A stretch of DNA of 53,176 nt from Verrucomicrobiota bacterium (lineage in GTDB: Bacteria > Verrucomicrobiota > Lentisphaeria > Oligosphaerales > Oligosphaeraceae), in the NCBI GenBank assembly GCA_019136135.1, contig JAGVUR010000042.1, forward strand, positions 1-53,176. The letters are read 5' to 3'. Under the pieces are notes generated by a model, which ran no database searches, was not told the origin of the DNA, and worked only from the letters and a program-made list of their open reading frames with translations. A program made the position numbers and the translations under genes. Shown here piece by piece: positions 34,097-43,554 of the stretch (positions are counted from its first letter, which is position 1; every line of letters begins with the position of its first letter).

Positions 34097-35614
34097 TTAT
34101 TCATTGAAGAGTTTTTGGAGTGCATTGACTGTTGCGCTGACCAGCTGGGCACCACCTTCTGGTCCGACTGAGCAGGAGAAGGGGATTGCCCCGTAGCCTT
34201 GGTTGTTGAATGCCTTGGGCGAGGGGAGGTATGTCCCGTGCCCCGAAAGTTGGACGACGAATGTCTGTATCGCCGGAGATTGGGCCTGAATCTGGAACTG
34301 GTACTCGCTATAGAGTTCGAATTGGTTTGAGGCAAAGGCAATGTCCCCGAACCTGAGGACGTTGGCATAGGTCTTGTAGGGTATGCCCTTGGCCTCGTTT
34401 TCCGCTTTTATGACCAATGACCTGGCACGTCCAAGCCGCGAGGCAATGATATCGGCCTGCTTTTGGTCTTTTGGCGGATTTTCCAAAAGCTTGCTGCAGT
34501 CGACGATTTCCTTCTTGGCCAAATTCAGGAGTTCTTCATCCACATGAACGGGCTTGAGTTTGAGTTCCAGCGTGACGTGCTTGATGACTGGATCCCTGAT
34601 CGGCTCCAGGCTTGCCCATTTTAAGGTATCGTTGAAAGCGAATGCAATTTGCGTTGCGGCATCCAGCCTTGCCGCCTTGTTGTATTTTGGTTCACTGACA
34701 TTGACTTCGAAAAGGGATTTCCGTCTTGTGGCGACGAGTCTTCCGTTGATTAGGTCTCTTGTTACCAGTTCTCCTGCGGCGGCGCATTGTGGCAGGATGA
34801 AGATGTCGCCGTGCTCCTTTCTGATCAACTGCCTGGTTTCGTGCCAGAAATCCGCCGAGAGGTAGAACAGGCCATCGGTCGCCTGGGAGGGGCAGGGAAT
34901 GTTGACGATTGCGCCTGTCAGCTTGCCATCCTGGAAGATATAGAGCAGGTTGACGATCGAGTCTGCTCCCGATTCTATGCCCGCGAATTGTGGATCGTTG
35001 GTATCGCCGTGCATTTTGGCGTGCTTGTCCACCGAAAGTGCGTTGTTGCGTGCATTTTTGCGCAGGCGAAGGTCGTCGAAATACGTCGGTCTCCTACACA
35101 ATCCGATTCTTGCGTATCCATATCCGTATGCGAATGTGGCGCCTTCCTTGCGATTGTCGTAGGTTTCGAGGATTTTATTCGTCAGGGTATCGACGATCCA
35201 GTTTGCATATTCTTTTGATGCTTTGGCGTCGACGTTGATTGCTGTATGCGTATGCGTTGCGGAGTAGAGGAGTTTTCCAGTAGGGAAGCCGGGTCTGAGC
35301 TGGCGGATTTTTCTGTTGACGTAGGTCTTGATGGAGCCGGCGTTGATGGAATCCAATGAGATGAATATGACAAAATCCTCGTTGGAGTCAACGACCAGGA
35401 TGGTCGCGGTTGTGGGATCCAATATCCCCTTCGAGATTCTCTTGTACATCTGCCCGCGCAGCTCCAGGGGCTTGTCCGTGGAAATGTCAACCTCGCACCA
35501 GGCGACCTTGTGCTGGGCGAAAACGAAAGCCGCCACGGCAACCAGGCACAGGCAAAGACGCACGGCGGCACGTTGACACCACAATGCTTGCTCAAATGTC
35601 CTTGACGTAATCAT
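34097..35614 (-). CDS. ceramidase-like secreted protein, first member of a pair
   Basis: A 505-residue protein, signal peptide ending in AVAAFVFAQ, related to neutral/alkaline ceramidase N-terminal domains common in PVC bacteria. The metal-site motif SATHTHTA is intact near residue 120. LSADFWHETRQLIRKEHG and ILPQCAAAGELV are the family blocks found around the second half of the active site. The start codon overlaps the stop of the upstream paralogue by 4 bp (ATGA), so translation is coupled. Substrate is unproven; related proteins may act on other amides. Confidence 0.75.
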   Translation of the reverse strand: MITSRTFEQALWCQRAAVRLCLCLVAVAAFVFAQHKVAWCEVDISTDKPLELRGQMYKRISKGILDPTTATILVVDSNEDFVIFISLDSINAGSIKTYVNRKIRQLRPGFPTGKLLYSATHTHTAINVDAKASKEYANWIVDTLTNKILETYDNRKEGATFAYGYGYARIGLCRRPTYFDDLRLRKNARNNALSVDKHAKMHGDTNDPQFAGIESGADSIVNLLYIFQDGKLTGAIVNIPCPSQATDGLFYLSADFWHETRQLIRKEHGDIFILPQCAAAGELVTRDLINGRLVATRRKSLFEVNVSEPKYNKAARLDAATQIAFAFNDTLKWASLEPIRDPVIKHVTLELKLKPVHVDEELLNLAKKEIVDCSKLLENPPKDQKQADIIASRLGRARSLVIKAENEAKGIPYKTYANVLRFGDIAFASNQFELYSEYQFQIQAQSPAIQTFVVQLSGHGTYLPSPKAFNNQGYGAIPFSCSVGPEGGAQLVSATVNALQKLFNE

Positions 35615-36828
35615 TGCTTCTTTTCCTGGGATTGAATCGACTTGCGCAATGCCCTCAGCGACTCGATGGTGGCATTGACGATTTTCTGCCCCATTTCCTT
35701 GGGGACTCTGGCGGCGGGCGTTTGGTCGAAAATCCTTTCTGTTGGGAGCGGACCAGCGTAACCATTTGCCTGCTGGACGACGAACGTGTTTTCGAACGGA
35801 CTTCTTGCCTGGATACGGTGCATGTAGTCGGTATCGATCTTGAATGGATTTGAGGCGAAGGCGGCGTTGCCTACGACGATCCTGCTAAGCTTGAGGTCAT
35901 TGACCACAATGCTTTCGCAAGCGAATCCCGGGGCGTCCTCGATCTTCTTCTCGGTCCAGGATTTCGTTTCGACGAAGGCATTGAGTACGAGTTGAGCCAG
36001 GTCTTTTCTCAGTGCCAGATCTTGCCTTGTATCTTTGCCGAATTTGAGCTTGAGTCGTCTGTCCTGCGCTTTTTTGTAATGGGAGACGATTGGCGTGGCA
36101 TCGTTGGCGGCGGCGGTTTGCGCCAGGATGGGGATTGGGGCGCCGACATGGTCCCTGATTGCCTGGCGTACCTCATGCCAGAAATCGGCTGAGATTTCGG
36201 AGGATTTTTCGGAGCAGCTTGCAGGGCAGGGCAGGTTGACGACGACTCCCGTCAGGCGGTTTCCTTGGTAGGTGAATAGGAATCTTGCCAGGTGGTCGGA
36301 AGGTGATTCGTATCCTTGGAAGTCCTTGTCGTTGCGTGGATTTGCGTTATGTGCAAGGACTGCATATCCTGCGCCCTGTGCGATCGCTCCTGGTGCCAAG
36401 TTCCGGACAGAATCGGCGATGGTTTTCACTGCGGTTTTCGCCAGGATTTCACGGATTTCCGGATCGTTTGGGTCGATTCCAGTTTGGTTATTGGTTGCAC
36501 TGATCACGAAGGTTGCCTGTTCGGGCTTTGGCGAGGAGCGTTTCACTTGGTCGATGATATTCTGGACCAGATTGTCCGGGACATGGATCAGGTCGCAGGA
36601 CAGGAAGACTGCAGTTTGGTTATTGCCGTTGATTGCCAACGCCGTCAGCATCAGTGGATCCTTGAATTCAGTCGCCTGGATCGCATTTCCGTTATCCTTT
36701 GGGATTGCGGGGAGTTTTGCGAATGTTTTGGCATCCAAGATAGCCTCTGCCCAGCCGATGTGAATTTGGGCTCTGAATGCGGTCGCCAATGCGGCGAACA
36801 ATAGGATGGCAAGTCTAAGAGTAGTCAT
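35611..36828 (-). CDS. ceramidase-like secreted paralogue with altered metal motif
   Basis: A 405-residue paralogue of the following gene, shorter by ~100 residues at the C-terminal side, with signal peptide MTTLRLAILLFAALATAFRA. It keeps VVNLPCPASCSE, ISADFWHEVRQAIRDHVG and ILAQTAAANDATP, but the metal-site SATHTHT is replaced by SATNNQTG near residue 110, so both conserved His residues are missing. That suggests a non-catalytic partner of the intact paralogue. Its stop overlaps the next start by 4 bp, and it follows the SNF2 gene by 3 bp. Confidence 0.75.
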   Translation of the reverse strand: MTTLRLAILLFAALATAFRAQIHIGWAEAILDAKTFAKLPAIPKDNGNAIQATEFKDPLMLTALAINGNNQTAVFLSCDLIHVPDNLVQNIIDQVKRSSPKPEQATFVISATNNQTGIDPNDPEIREILAKTAVKTIADSVRNLAPGAIAQGAGYAVLAHNANPRNDKDFQGYESPSDHLARFLFTYQGNRLTGVVVNLPCPASCSEKSSEISADFWHEVRQAIRDHVGAPIPILAQTAAANDATPIVSHYKKAQDRRLKLKFGKDTRQDLALRKDLAQLVLNAFVETKSWTEKKIEDAPGFACESIVVNDLKLSRIVVGNAAFASNPFKIDTDYMHRIQARSPFENTFVVQQANGYAGPLPTERIFDQTPAARVPKEMGQKIVNATIESLRALRKSIQSQEKKQ

Positions 36829-36831
36829 TTT

Positions 36832-39800
36832 TTAGTCTTCAAGAAGTGCTTTGAGATCGTTTGCGGTTAGTCTCCCAGGCAAGGCGCTTTCGGTTGCTCC
36901 GTCCATGACCTGGTCGAAAAGCGCTTGCTTGTCGTTGATGAGTTGCTGGACTTTTTCCTCGATGGTTGTCGCAGCGATGAATTTATATGCGATCACTGGT
37001 TTGTCCTGTCCGATTCTATGCGCCCTGTCGATCGCCTGGTTTTCGACGGCCGGGTTCCACCATGGGTCGAAGAGGAAGACATAGTCCGCCTTTGTGAGCG
37101 TCAGTCCTGTTCCGGCTGCTTTCAGGCTGAGCAGGAATGTGGCGGGATTGGGATCTTCGTCAAATGCCTGGACAATGTCGGCGCGCTTGTCCGTTGGGGT
37201 TTCCCCTGTGATCGTATAGAATGGCATGTTGCTGCCTTGCAAGGCGTTGGCGATGATGTCAAGCATCGACGTGAATTGCGAGAAAACGAGTGCGGAGTGC
37301 CCAGTTGCCTGCAGGTCCTCGAGCTTCTCAAGGAGCAAATCGAGTTTTGCGGACGGGAGGCTGGTTTCGCGTTTTGCGACCAGGTTGGGATGGCAGCAGG
37401 CCTGCCTGAGCCGGGTGATGATGCTCAGGATTTCCATGTTCGACTTGTTGGCGGCATGGATGTCCTGCTTGGCGATCGCCAGTTGGGCATCGTAGAAGTC
37501 CCTTTGCTCCTGCGGCAACTCAAGGGACAGGATTTCGACGGTCTTCGAGGGAAGCTCCTTGGCGACTTCAGCCTTGGTGCGCCTCTTCAGGAAGAAGGAC
37601 AGCTTTTTGCTGAGCGCCGCGATTCCACCACGGGCGTTGACGTAGCGTTCGTTGAAGTCATCAAGGGAACCGAACAGGCTTGGATTCAACCTGTTCATGA
37701 TCGACCAGAGGTCCTGCAAGGAGTTTTCCAGCGGGGTGCCCGTCAAGGCGACGACGTGCTTGGCGTTGATGTCGTTGATGGCGGCGGTGACTTGCGCTTT
37801 TGGGTTCTTGATCGCCTGGGCTTCGTCAAGCACCAGGCAATCCAGATCCAGTTGCGAGATGTCATCGATGTCCATCCTTGCCAATTGGTAGTTGATCGTC
37901 AGGATGCCGTCGGTATAGTTTTCGAGGATCGACTTGCGTTGCGCTGGCGTTCCCTTGATTGCTTGGATCGGCAACGAAGGGCAGAATTGCTTCGCTTGCT
38001 GGGTCCATACGGGAACGACGGATGCCGGGGCGACAACCAGGGCGCGGAAAGGCTTGCCTTCCTGCTTGGCGGAGGTGTCCAAGGCATCAAGCATCGCCAA
38101 GACCTGAAGCGTCTTGCCCAAGCCCATGTCGTCTGCCAAGATGGGGCCGACTCCGCACGCCGTGGTTTCCAGGAGGAAGTTGACGCCCTCCTTTTGGTAG
38201 TTCCTGAGGATGGAATCCAGGTGCTTCGGAATCGGCGGAAGCTCCAAGGGCGGCTGAGCCAGAAGTTGCCTGGCGACTTCACGCGAGGCGTCGTCCATGA
38301 CGGGATTGACGGAAGAGGTGATTTTCCCAATCGTTTCGGCTGCATGCCTTGCCAGGACCTCTGTTTCTTCCTCCAAGTTCAAACCTGCCTGCTTCAGGCG
38401 TTCGATCGCGAGCCTTGCCTGTTCCGGGTCGATGTCGATCCAATTCCCATCCGATGTTCTGTAGACGGATGAATTTGTCCGTGCGATTCGGTTGAGGTCC
38501 TCGAGTGAGAGCCTCGCTTTTTGGCTTCCCGTTGTCCAGGAGAATTTCAGCGTTGCGAATGCATTGTTTTTGGTGGCTTGCAGGTTGAGCTTGAGCAGGT
38601 TGTCCGCTGTCGGGCAGAGGAGTTCCTGTAGCGAATGATCGCAAGTCTTGCTGAAGTCTTCGGGCAATTGGTTCCAGAAGTCCTTGACGAGTTGCGCGTT
38701 TTTGTGCGTGTCGTACAGCAATGCCGAGCCATGTTCGTAAACCCTGGGCTGGATGTCCCTGACGGCTTGGCGGATGACTTCAACGTTCTTGCCCCCTGCC
38801 TGGGAGATTTCTACAAATTCGTCTTTTACCTCGATCGCTGGATTGATCGGGGCATTCCCGTCAAGCTCGATCAAGTGATCCTTGAGCTTGGCGGTGATGG
38901 TGAAGTTTCCATGCCTTGTCCCGAGAAGGACGTTGATCTTGTCTTGAGCCAATTGCCTGACGGCGGGGCCCGTGACAAGTTCCAGCTTGTTGTCAACCAA
39001 GGAAGAAAGCCTGGTTTCCATTTGTTGCGGAGAAAGCTTAAGCGGTCCTCTCCAGAACGGGTCGAGCTTGAAGAGGGGCTTGAATGCCTTGAATGCGAGC
39101 TTGTCAAAGTCGGATGCGTCCTCGAGCAAGGTTGCGACCTGGAGCAAGGTCAAGTGCTTGCCATCCTGAAAGACATAGTTCGGTTCAGCGAAAAAGAAAG
39201 GCTTTTTATAGGTGAGCTTGAGCACCAAGTTTACAGGCTTGATTTCGGCTGTTGCGGCGAGGGGCTTTTGCGTCGCCCTGTCGATGAACCTGTTGGGCTG
39301 CCGCTCTTCCCAATGCACTTGCCAGGCGCGGAACGTTTGCTTTGAAATCGTCAGGAATTTGGAGTTGTACGGAATTGCTTGGGAGGGGATGCTCGAGCGG
39401 ATCGATTTTGTTGTCCAGGCGACGAATTCCCGGTCTTCCGTGGAAAATGGGCTGTGAGGGTTGTTCAGCAGGATTTGCGACCCCATGTTGAGGATTTGCG
39501 CGATGGTGAGGAGTTCCCTGGAGTCGTTGATATTGCGGTAGAATCTGATCATGATTTCCGTGACGCTGTACTTGGCGTCGATTTCCGCTTCGATTTTTTG
39601 TGTTGTGCCAGGAGTAGCAACCTGATTGATGTTGAACGGAAGGTCTTGCTGTACTGGTCTTCTTATTTGCGTCTGCTGCGGTTTTGGTTGTCGCCTTTGG
39701 CTAGTCGGCGTCATCCAACCTTCATCGTAGCAGACCCTGAAAAGCAGCAGGCATGTAGCGTAGTTATGCGGGCACAGGTGCTGTGGCGCCTTGCAGGAGC

Positions 39801-40029
39801 AGGTTCGTTCCCAGATGCCTTCCTTGAGCTTCCAGATATTGTTGTGGACGCCAATCGTTGCGCTGAGGGTGGTGTCGTTCCAGAAGAGTCGGACTTTCGA
39901 TTCTGAAGCGATCAATTTGGCGGCCATATTCCGAATAATCAGCGTGTATTGTTCCTGGACCTGTGCTTGCGTTGGCCATTCTGTAAGCCAGGAAGGTGGA
40001 TTTTGTGGATGGGATATGGTGATCGGCAT
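36832..40029 (-). CDS. SWIM/SNF2-family DNA helicase
   Basis: A 1065-residue Swi2/Snf2-type ATPase that remodels protein-DNA or protein-RNA complexes. Near the N-terminus is a SWIM zinc finger (CSCKAPQHLCPH at 77-88). The core ATPase begins about residue 630: ILADDMGLGKTLQVL (Walker A), LDEAQAIKN (DEAQ box near 735), GTPLENSLQDLW, ACCHPN, FSQFTSMLDII and DPWWNPAVENQAIDRAHRIGQ near 985 as the C-terminal helicase block. The order is that of bacterial HepA/RapA-like SNF2 proteins with a N-terminal SWIM. It lies 6 bp after the DUF362 gene and 3 bp before a ceramidase-like gene. Confidence 0.92.
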   Translation of the reverse strand: MPITISHPQNPPSWLTEWPTQAQVQEQYTLIIRNMAAKLIASESKVRLFWNDTTLSATIGVHNNIWKLKEGIWERTCSCKAPQHLCPHNYATCLLLFRVCYDEGWMTPTSQRRQPKPQQTQIRRPVQQDLPFNINQVATPGTTQKIEAEIDAKYSVTEIMIRFYRNINDSRELLTIAQILNMGSQILLNNPHSPFSTEDREFVAWTTKSIRSSIPSQAIPYNSKFLTISKQTFRAWQVHWEERQPNRFIDRATQKPLAATAEIKPVNLVLKLTYKKPFFFAEPNYVFQDGKHLTLLQVATLLEDASDFDKLAFKAFKPLFKLDPFWRGPLKLSPQQMETRLSSLVDNKLELVTGPAVRQLAQDKINVLLGTRHGNFTITAKLKDHLIELDGNAPINPAIEVKDEFVEISQAGGKNVEVIRQAVRDIQPRVYEHGSALLYDTHKNAQLVKDFWNQLPEDFSKTCDHSLQELLCPTADNLLKLNLQATKNNAFATLKFSWTTGSQKARLSLEDLNRIARTNSSVYRTSDGNWIDIDPEQARLAIERLKQAGLNLEEETEVLARHAAETIGKITSSVNPVMDDASREVARQLLAQPPLELPPIPKHLDSILRNYQKEGVNFLLETTACGVGPILADDMGLGKTLQVLAMLDALDTSAKQEGKPFRALVVAPASVVPVWTQQAKQFCPSLPIQAIKGTPAQRKSILENYTDGILTINYQLARMDIDDISQLDLDCLVLDEAQAIKNPKAQVTAAINDINAKHVVALTGTPLENSLQDLWSIMNRLNPSLFGSLDDFNERYVNARGGIAALSKKLSFFLKRRTKAEVAKELPSKTVEILSLELPQEQRDFYDAQLAIAKQDIHAANKSNMEILSIITRLRQACCHPNLVAKRETSLPSAKLDLLLEKLEDLQATGHSALVFSQFTSMLDIIANALQGSNMPFYTITGETPTDKRADIVQAFDEDPNPATFLLSLKAAGTGLTLTKADYVFLFDPWWNPAVENQAIDRAHRIGQDKPVIAYKFIAATTIEEKVQQLINDKQALFDQVMDGATESALPGRLTANDLKALLED

Positions 40030-40035
40030 TGGAAA

Positions 40036-41265
40036 TCAGCGTTTTTTGGCGACGAGCAGGGCAAGGCGTCCCAGGAGCCTATGGAATGCACGCACTATTT
40101 CCTGGGCATGGAACCATTTGTCCAACTTGCTTTTCTTGAGTTCGATCGCCTTGACCGGACAGAATTCATGGCAGCAGTAGCACCTGATGCAGGTGGCATG
40201 GTTGAGTTTGTCTTCCCCAGGCTTGAGCGGATCGATCGCTGGCGGTTCTATCGGGCATCCGTTTTTGCATCTCATGCATTTGATGCACCTGTCTAGGATA
40301 ATCTGTGGCCTCGGCACGATTAGGTTCCGTAGCCATTTGAGTGTTTTCCTGGGAAGCGGAAGGAGTCTTAGGATGTTGGCAGGAGCCTTGATCAAGTCGT
40401 AGTCGCCGATGGCGACGTCCTGAAGGCTAGCCCCTCGAATGTCAATGTCGGCCAAGTCGGTCTTGCCGAAGTTCGCCCGCCTTGCCGCCATCAGTATCGG
40501 TTGTTCCTCGGGCTTGAGTCCGACGATTGCCGAGGCGACGGTGTCGACCGCCGCCAAGTCGTCGCCCGCGATCAGCAATCCGATTTGCCTAGGGGTTCCC
40601 CCGTTTGGCCCTGGTCCTTCCATTCCGACGACTGCGTCCACGATCGCCAAGGCAGGATTTGCGGTCCTGTTGATGTCAACGATCAGATCTGCAAGGCGGT
40701 CTGGATTCTGGAACCTGAAGTGGAATTGCGCCTTGGCCATGCCGGGGATCAGCCCGAATTGGTTTTTGATGGCGCAGGTGAACGCCATTTGCGAATGGGT
40801 TTTCAGTTTTGGCAGGGTGATCAGCACGTCGTTGTTGGCGATATGCTCGGTCAATTCCAGGTTTTGGAGGAGGGTATTGCCGTCGTGGTGGTAGGTCGTC
40901 GTCTTGTCGAATTCCGCTATGGTTGCGTTTCCGAGAACCGCAGTCAATCCAGAGGCTTTGGCAACGGAGGTCGTGGTGCCGACTCCTGGTCCGTCGCCTA
41001 GGGAAATCGATGCTGGCCGGGCAGTTTCGCACTCTTGGATCACTGCTCTGACGATGGCGGGATGCGTGGTGACCGCCCTTTCGGGAACGGCAGGCGCAAC
41101 CAGGTTCGGTTTCAGCAACACACGTTGTCCAGGCTTCACGAAATGACCGATGCCGCCCCAGGGGGACAGCAGGCTGGACAGGGCTTTGGAAACGGCGTCG
41201 GGATTGTCGTAGGAATCGAGTTTGACAATGCTGACGATAGGCTTTTCTGTCATATCTTGAGGCAT
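40036..41265 (-). CDS. DUF362 protein with C-terminal 2[4Fe-4S] ferredoxin
   Basis: A 409-residue cytoplasmic iron-sulfur protein. The DUF362 body shows LLKPNLVAP, GDGPGVGTT, LPKLKTHSQMAFTCAIKN and IVDAVVGMEGPGPNGG. The last ~100 residues hold two cluster motifs: CIKCMRCKNGCP and CIRCYCCHEFCP. Members are thought to work in electron transfer or as redox sensors; no substrate is established. It begins one base after the membrane-protein gene and is followed 6 bp later by the helicase gene. Confidence 0.9.
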   Translation of the reverse strand: MPQDMTEKPIVSIVKLDSYDNPDAVSKALSSLLSPWGGIGHFVKPGQRVLLKPNLVAPAVPERAVTTHPAIVRAVIQECETARPASISLGDGPGVGTTTSVAKASGLTAVLGNATIAEFDKTTTYHHDGNTLLQNLELTEHIANNDVLITLPKLKTHSQMAFTCAIKNQFGLIPGMAKAQFHFRFQNPDRLADLIVDINRTANPALAIVDAVVGMEGPGPNGGTPRQIGLLIAGDDLAAVDTVASAIVGLKPEEQPILMAARRANFGKTDLADIDIRGASLQDVAIGDYDLIKAPANILRLLPLPRKTLKWLRNLIVPRPQIILDRCIKCMRCKNGCPIEPPAIDPLKPGEDKLNHATCIRCYCCHEFCPVKAIELKKSKLDKWFHAQEIVRAFHRLLGRLALLVAKKR

Positions 41266-41266
41266 G

Positions 41267-41929
41267 TCAACGTTCCTTGTCTTCCAGGTTTTGCCGTTTT
41301 CCGACGATGTCGATCGGCTTTTTCAAAATATAGAGAATGATAGTTGCGATGAGGTAGCTTGCCATGAAGCAGATGAAGTACGCCCAGTACTCAACTGGAA
41401 TGATTGACGCGCAGGATTTCGGGAGCTTTTCAGTGAGCCAAGGTGTCGTTACGGGTTGGAAGAAATACGCTCCTGCCGTACCTGCCGCGAGGCAAATCGT
41501 CACGATGACGATGCGGAAGACCTGTCGTGCGATCCTAAGCAGAATCAGGATTGTGAAGAGTGCGCCCAGTACGAGGATCAGCGCTTTCCACCAGTCTTGG
41601 CGCCAATCGAAATCCCCTTCCTTGAAGTTGAGCTGGTCAAGCTGCGAAGTGGAATCCGAATCGGCTTCCTTGGCTGGTGGCTCCGGCACTTCGGGTTCCT
41701 GCGTAGCTTGCGATTGCTGTGGTATTTCCTGTGATTTGGTTTGAACGGTTTCCTGCTTTGCTTGGGTTGTTTGCCTGGATGGGATGATGCGGTTCAGAAA
41801 GTCTTGCCCCTGGGTTTTGCATTCGATGGCGAGGATTGCCAGTGCCAAGGCGATCACGACGGCGCTCGCCTTTCTGAAGGCTAGCCGTTTGATGGCGAAA
41901 AGCAAGAATGAAGAACCTGGTAATGCCAT
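41267..41929 (-). CDS. membrane protein with periplasmic Gln/Pro-rich linker
   Basis: A 220-residue protein of unknown function. One hydrophobic segment near 15-37 is followed by a Gln/Pro/Glu-rich linker (~50-90), then a helix near 115-135, a second one close by (VIVTICLAAGTAGAYF) and a last near 185-205. A TM-plus-linker-plus-TMs layout somewhat like CvpA, but I am not confident of that. It lies between the FAD oxidoreductase (25 bp) and the DUF362 gene (1 bp). Confidence 0.65.
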   Translation of the reverse strand: MALPGSSFLLFAIKRLAFRKASAVVIALALAILAIECKTQGQDFLNRIIPSRQTTQAKQETVQTKSQEIPQQSQATQEPEVPEPPAKEADSDSTSQLDQLNFKEGDFDWRQDWWKALILVLGALFTILILLRIARQVFRIVIVTICLAAGTAGAYFFQPVTTPWLTEKLPKSCASIIPVEYWAYFICFMASYLIATIILYILKKPIDIVGKRQNLEDKER

Positions 41930-41954
41930 TATGAGTGGGAATCCGTAGAGTGCT

Positions 41955-43259
41955 TTATGGCTCGACGCCTTGTTCTTTCAGGATGACCTGGATGTCCTTC
42001 GGGTCTACGTTCCGTGGAGCAATGCCGTGACGTACGGACAAGGCGGCGGCGACGCCGATACCTTGGCCGATGTTGGCGCAAATCGGCATGACCCTGAAAT
42101 TGGAGTGCGCCTTGTGGGTTCCGGCGATGTTACGCCCCGCCAGAAGCAGGTAGTCCACCTCTTTGGGGACGCAGGACCTATAGGGGATCGTGTAGTGCCC
42201 CTTGCTCCTGAAATGACGCTGAACCCCGTCCTTGTCCAAGCCAGCGCCGTCCAGGTTGTGGATGTCGAAGTTGAACAGGTTTTTTGTTGCGATCCAGTCG
42301 TCGAATACCCTTGCTTCGAGGATGTCGATTTCGTTGAGCACATATCCTGCCTCGAAGTGCCTGGTTTCCCTGACGCCGACGCATTCTGCCGAAGCAAGGA
42401 GGTAGCAGTTTTCATATCCCGGCGCATATTCCCTGAGGAAATCGATGATTTTGGGGATTTGCCTTCTTGTTTCGATTTCCGCCTTTGTGAGGTCTGCCGC
42501 CGAAGTGCCGTCGATATCGATCAGGTTGGTCATGTTGACGACCACGTGTCCGTTCTGGGTTGACCTGTAGAGGAGGGTATGTCCTGCCGGCTTGGGAAGG
42601 ATTTTCCTTGCCAGGTCCTGGATTTCGCCTTTAGGAACCTGGACGAGCGATTCAAACGATCCAGGGAAGATTGCGGTCTTGTAGTCAACCCCTGCGATTT
42701 TGAACATCAGCGTGACGGGCTGCATCCTCTCGTCTGATTCCCGTCCTTTTCGGAATGGGACATTGGCCTTCGCCGCGAGATCGCCGTCCCCGGTTGCGTC
42801 GATGACGACGGATGCGAGTACCGCTTCTCGTCCCGACTTGCTTTCGATGATCACGCCCTTGATGGTGTTCCCTTCCTGGATCACCTGTGCGCAGAAGGTA
42901 TGGGTTCGGATGATGACGCCCGCCTCATCCAGCTTGTTAAAGAGGACAAGCTTGAGTTTTTCGTGGTTGATGGCGTGTCGTTCCGCCTTGAATCCGTCTT
43001 CCACCGGCCAGTGGATCGCGTGGCATGCGGCTTGGAACTCGTTGGCCATCGGCGAAAACGTTCCACCTGACCAGTGCGACATCATGCCTGACGTGGCAAT
43101 GCCGCCCAGTACAGGATGGGCCTCTACAATCATCGTCCTGGCGCCGCAACGGGCTGCGGCCAAGGCGGCCGCGCAGCCGGCGGGACCGCCACCGGCAACC
43201 AAGACGTCAACACGGTCGATGATCGGCAACGAACGGGCGCTTTCATTGTAGCTTGTCAT
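41955..43259 (-). CDS. FAD-dependent oxidoreductase, paralogue of 24687-26015
   Basis: A 434-residue flavoprotein with VDVLVAGGGPAGCAAALAAA near residue 18, IATSGMMSHWSG, VIDATGDGDLAAKAN, VGVRETRHFEAGYV and DYLLLAGRNIAGTHKAHSNF, the same block order as the paralogue. The ATG at 43259 has AGGAAG upstream, while an in-frame start further up does not. It heads the run of closely spaced minus-strand genes reaching to 32.7 kb. Confidence 0.88.
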   Translation of the reverse strand: MTSYNESARSLPIIDRVDVLVAGGGPAGCAAALAAARCGARTMIVEAHPVLGGIATSGMMSHWSGGTFSPMANEFQAACHAIHWPVEDGFKAERHAINHEKLKLVLFNKLDEAGVIIRTHTFCAQVIQEGNTIKGVIIESKSGREAVLASVVIDATGDGDLAAKANVPFRKGRESDERMQPVTLMFKIAGVDYKTAIFPGSFESLVQVPKGEIQDLARKILPKPAGHTLLYRSTQNGHVVVNMTNLIDIDGTSAADLTKAEIETRRQIPKIIDFLREYAPGYENCYLLASAECVGVRETRHFEAGYVLNEIDILEARVFDDWIATKNLFNFDIHNLDGAGLDKDGVQRHFRSKGHYTIPYRSCVPKEVDYLLLAGRNIAGTHKAHSNFRVMPICANIGQGIGVAAALSVRHGIAPRNVDPKDIQVILKEQGVEP

Positions 43260-43292
43260 GGTCTCGCTTCCTGGGATTGATAGGCTTGACAA

Positions 43293-43340
43293 CAAAAAAA
43301 AGCAGACGACGGGGAGGAATCATGTTCCCGTCGTCTGCCA
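43293..43340 (-). terminator. strong intrinsic terminator of the minus strand
   Basis: GCAGACGACGGG (43302-43313) pairs perfectly with CCCGTCGTCTGC (43327-43338). On the minus strand the stem is followed by a run of eight U (43293-43300 read as A on plus). It ends the zeta-like/64-aa gene pair upstream of the FAD oxidoreductase. Confidence 0.9.
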
Positions 43341-43359
43341 AATGCGTTACGTTAAGGAT

Positions 43360-43554
43360 TTAACAAACGGATTGTGCTTCATTCTTCATTTGCTTGACTA
43401 GCGTTTTGGCCGCTACGACTTTGGGCTGTCCATCCTTGTTGCTTACCACAGCTCTTAGTCCCAGCTTTGCTTTTTTCGTGAGCTCTTCGGCAACTGCGTG
43501 GCGGACGGATGAAATAGCCTGCTTGAGAAGGAACATAGCTTTGGCATTAGTCAT
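43360..43554 (-). CDS. 64-aa protein coupled to a zeta-toxin-like gene
   Basis: A short, basic, helical protein (MTNAKAMFLLKQAISSVRHA...) whose ATG overlaps the stop codon region of the zeta-like gene by 8 bp. Directly followed by a strong terminator. No family recognised. Its position suggests an antitoxin or regulator, but the usual gene order in epsilon/zeta systems is antitoxin first, so this is reversed. Confidence 0.6.
   Translation of the reverse strand: MTNAKAMFLLKQAISSVRHAVAEELTKKAKLGLRAVVSNKDGQPKVVAAKTLVKQMKNEAQSVC

Noticed and set aside
36925..38472. 515-codon plus-strand frame opposite the SNF2 gene
   Set aside because: Antisense shadow caused by the codon use of the helicase gene.
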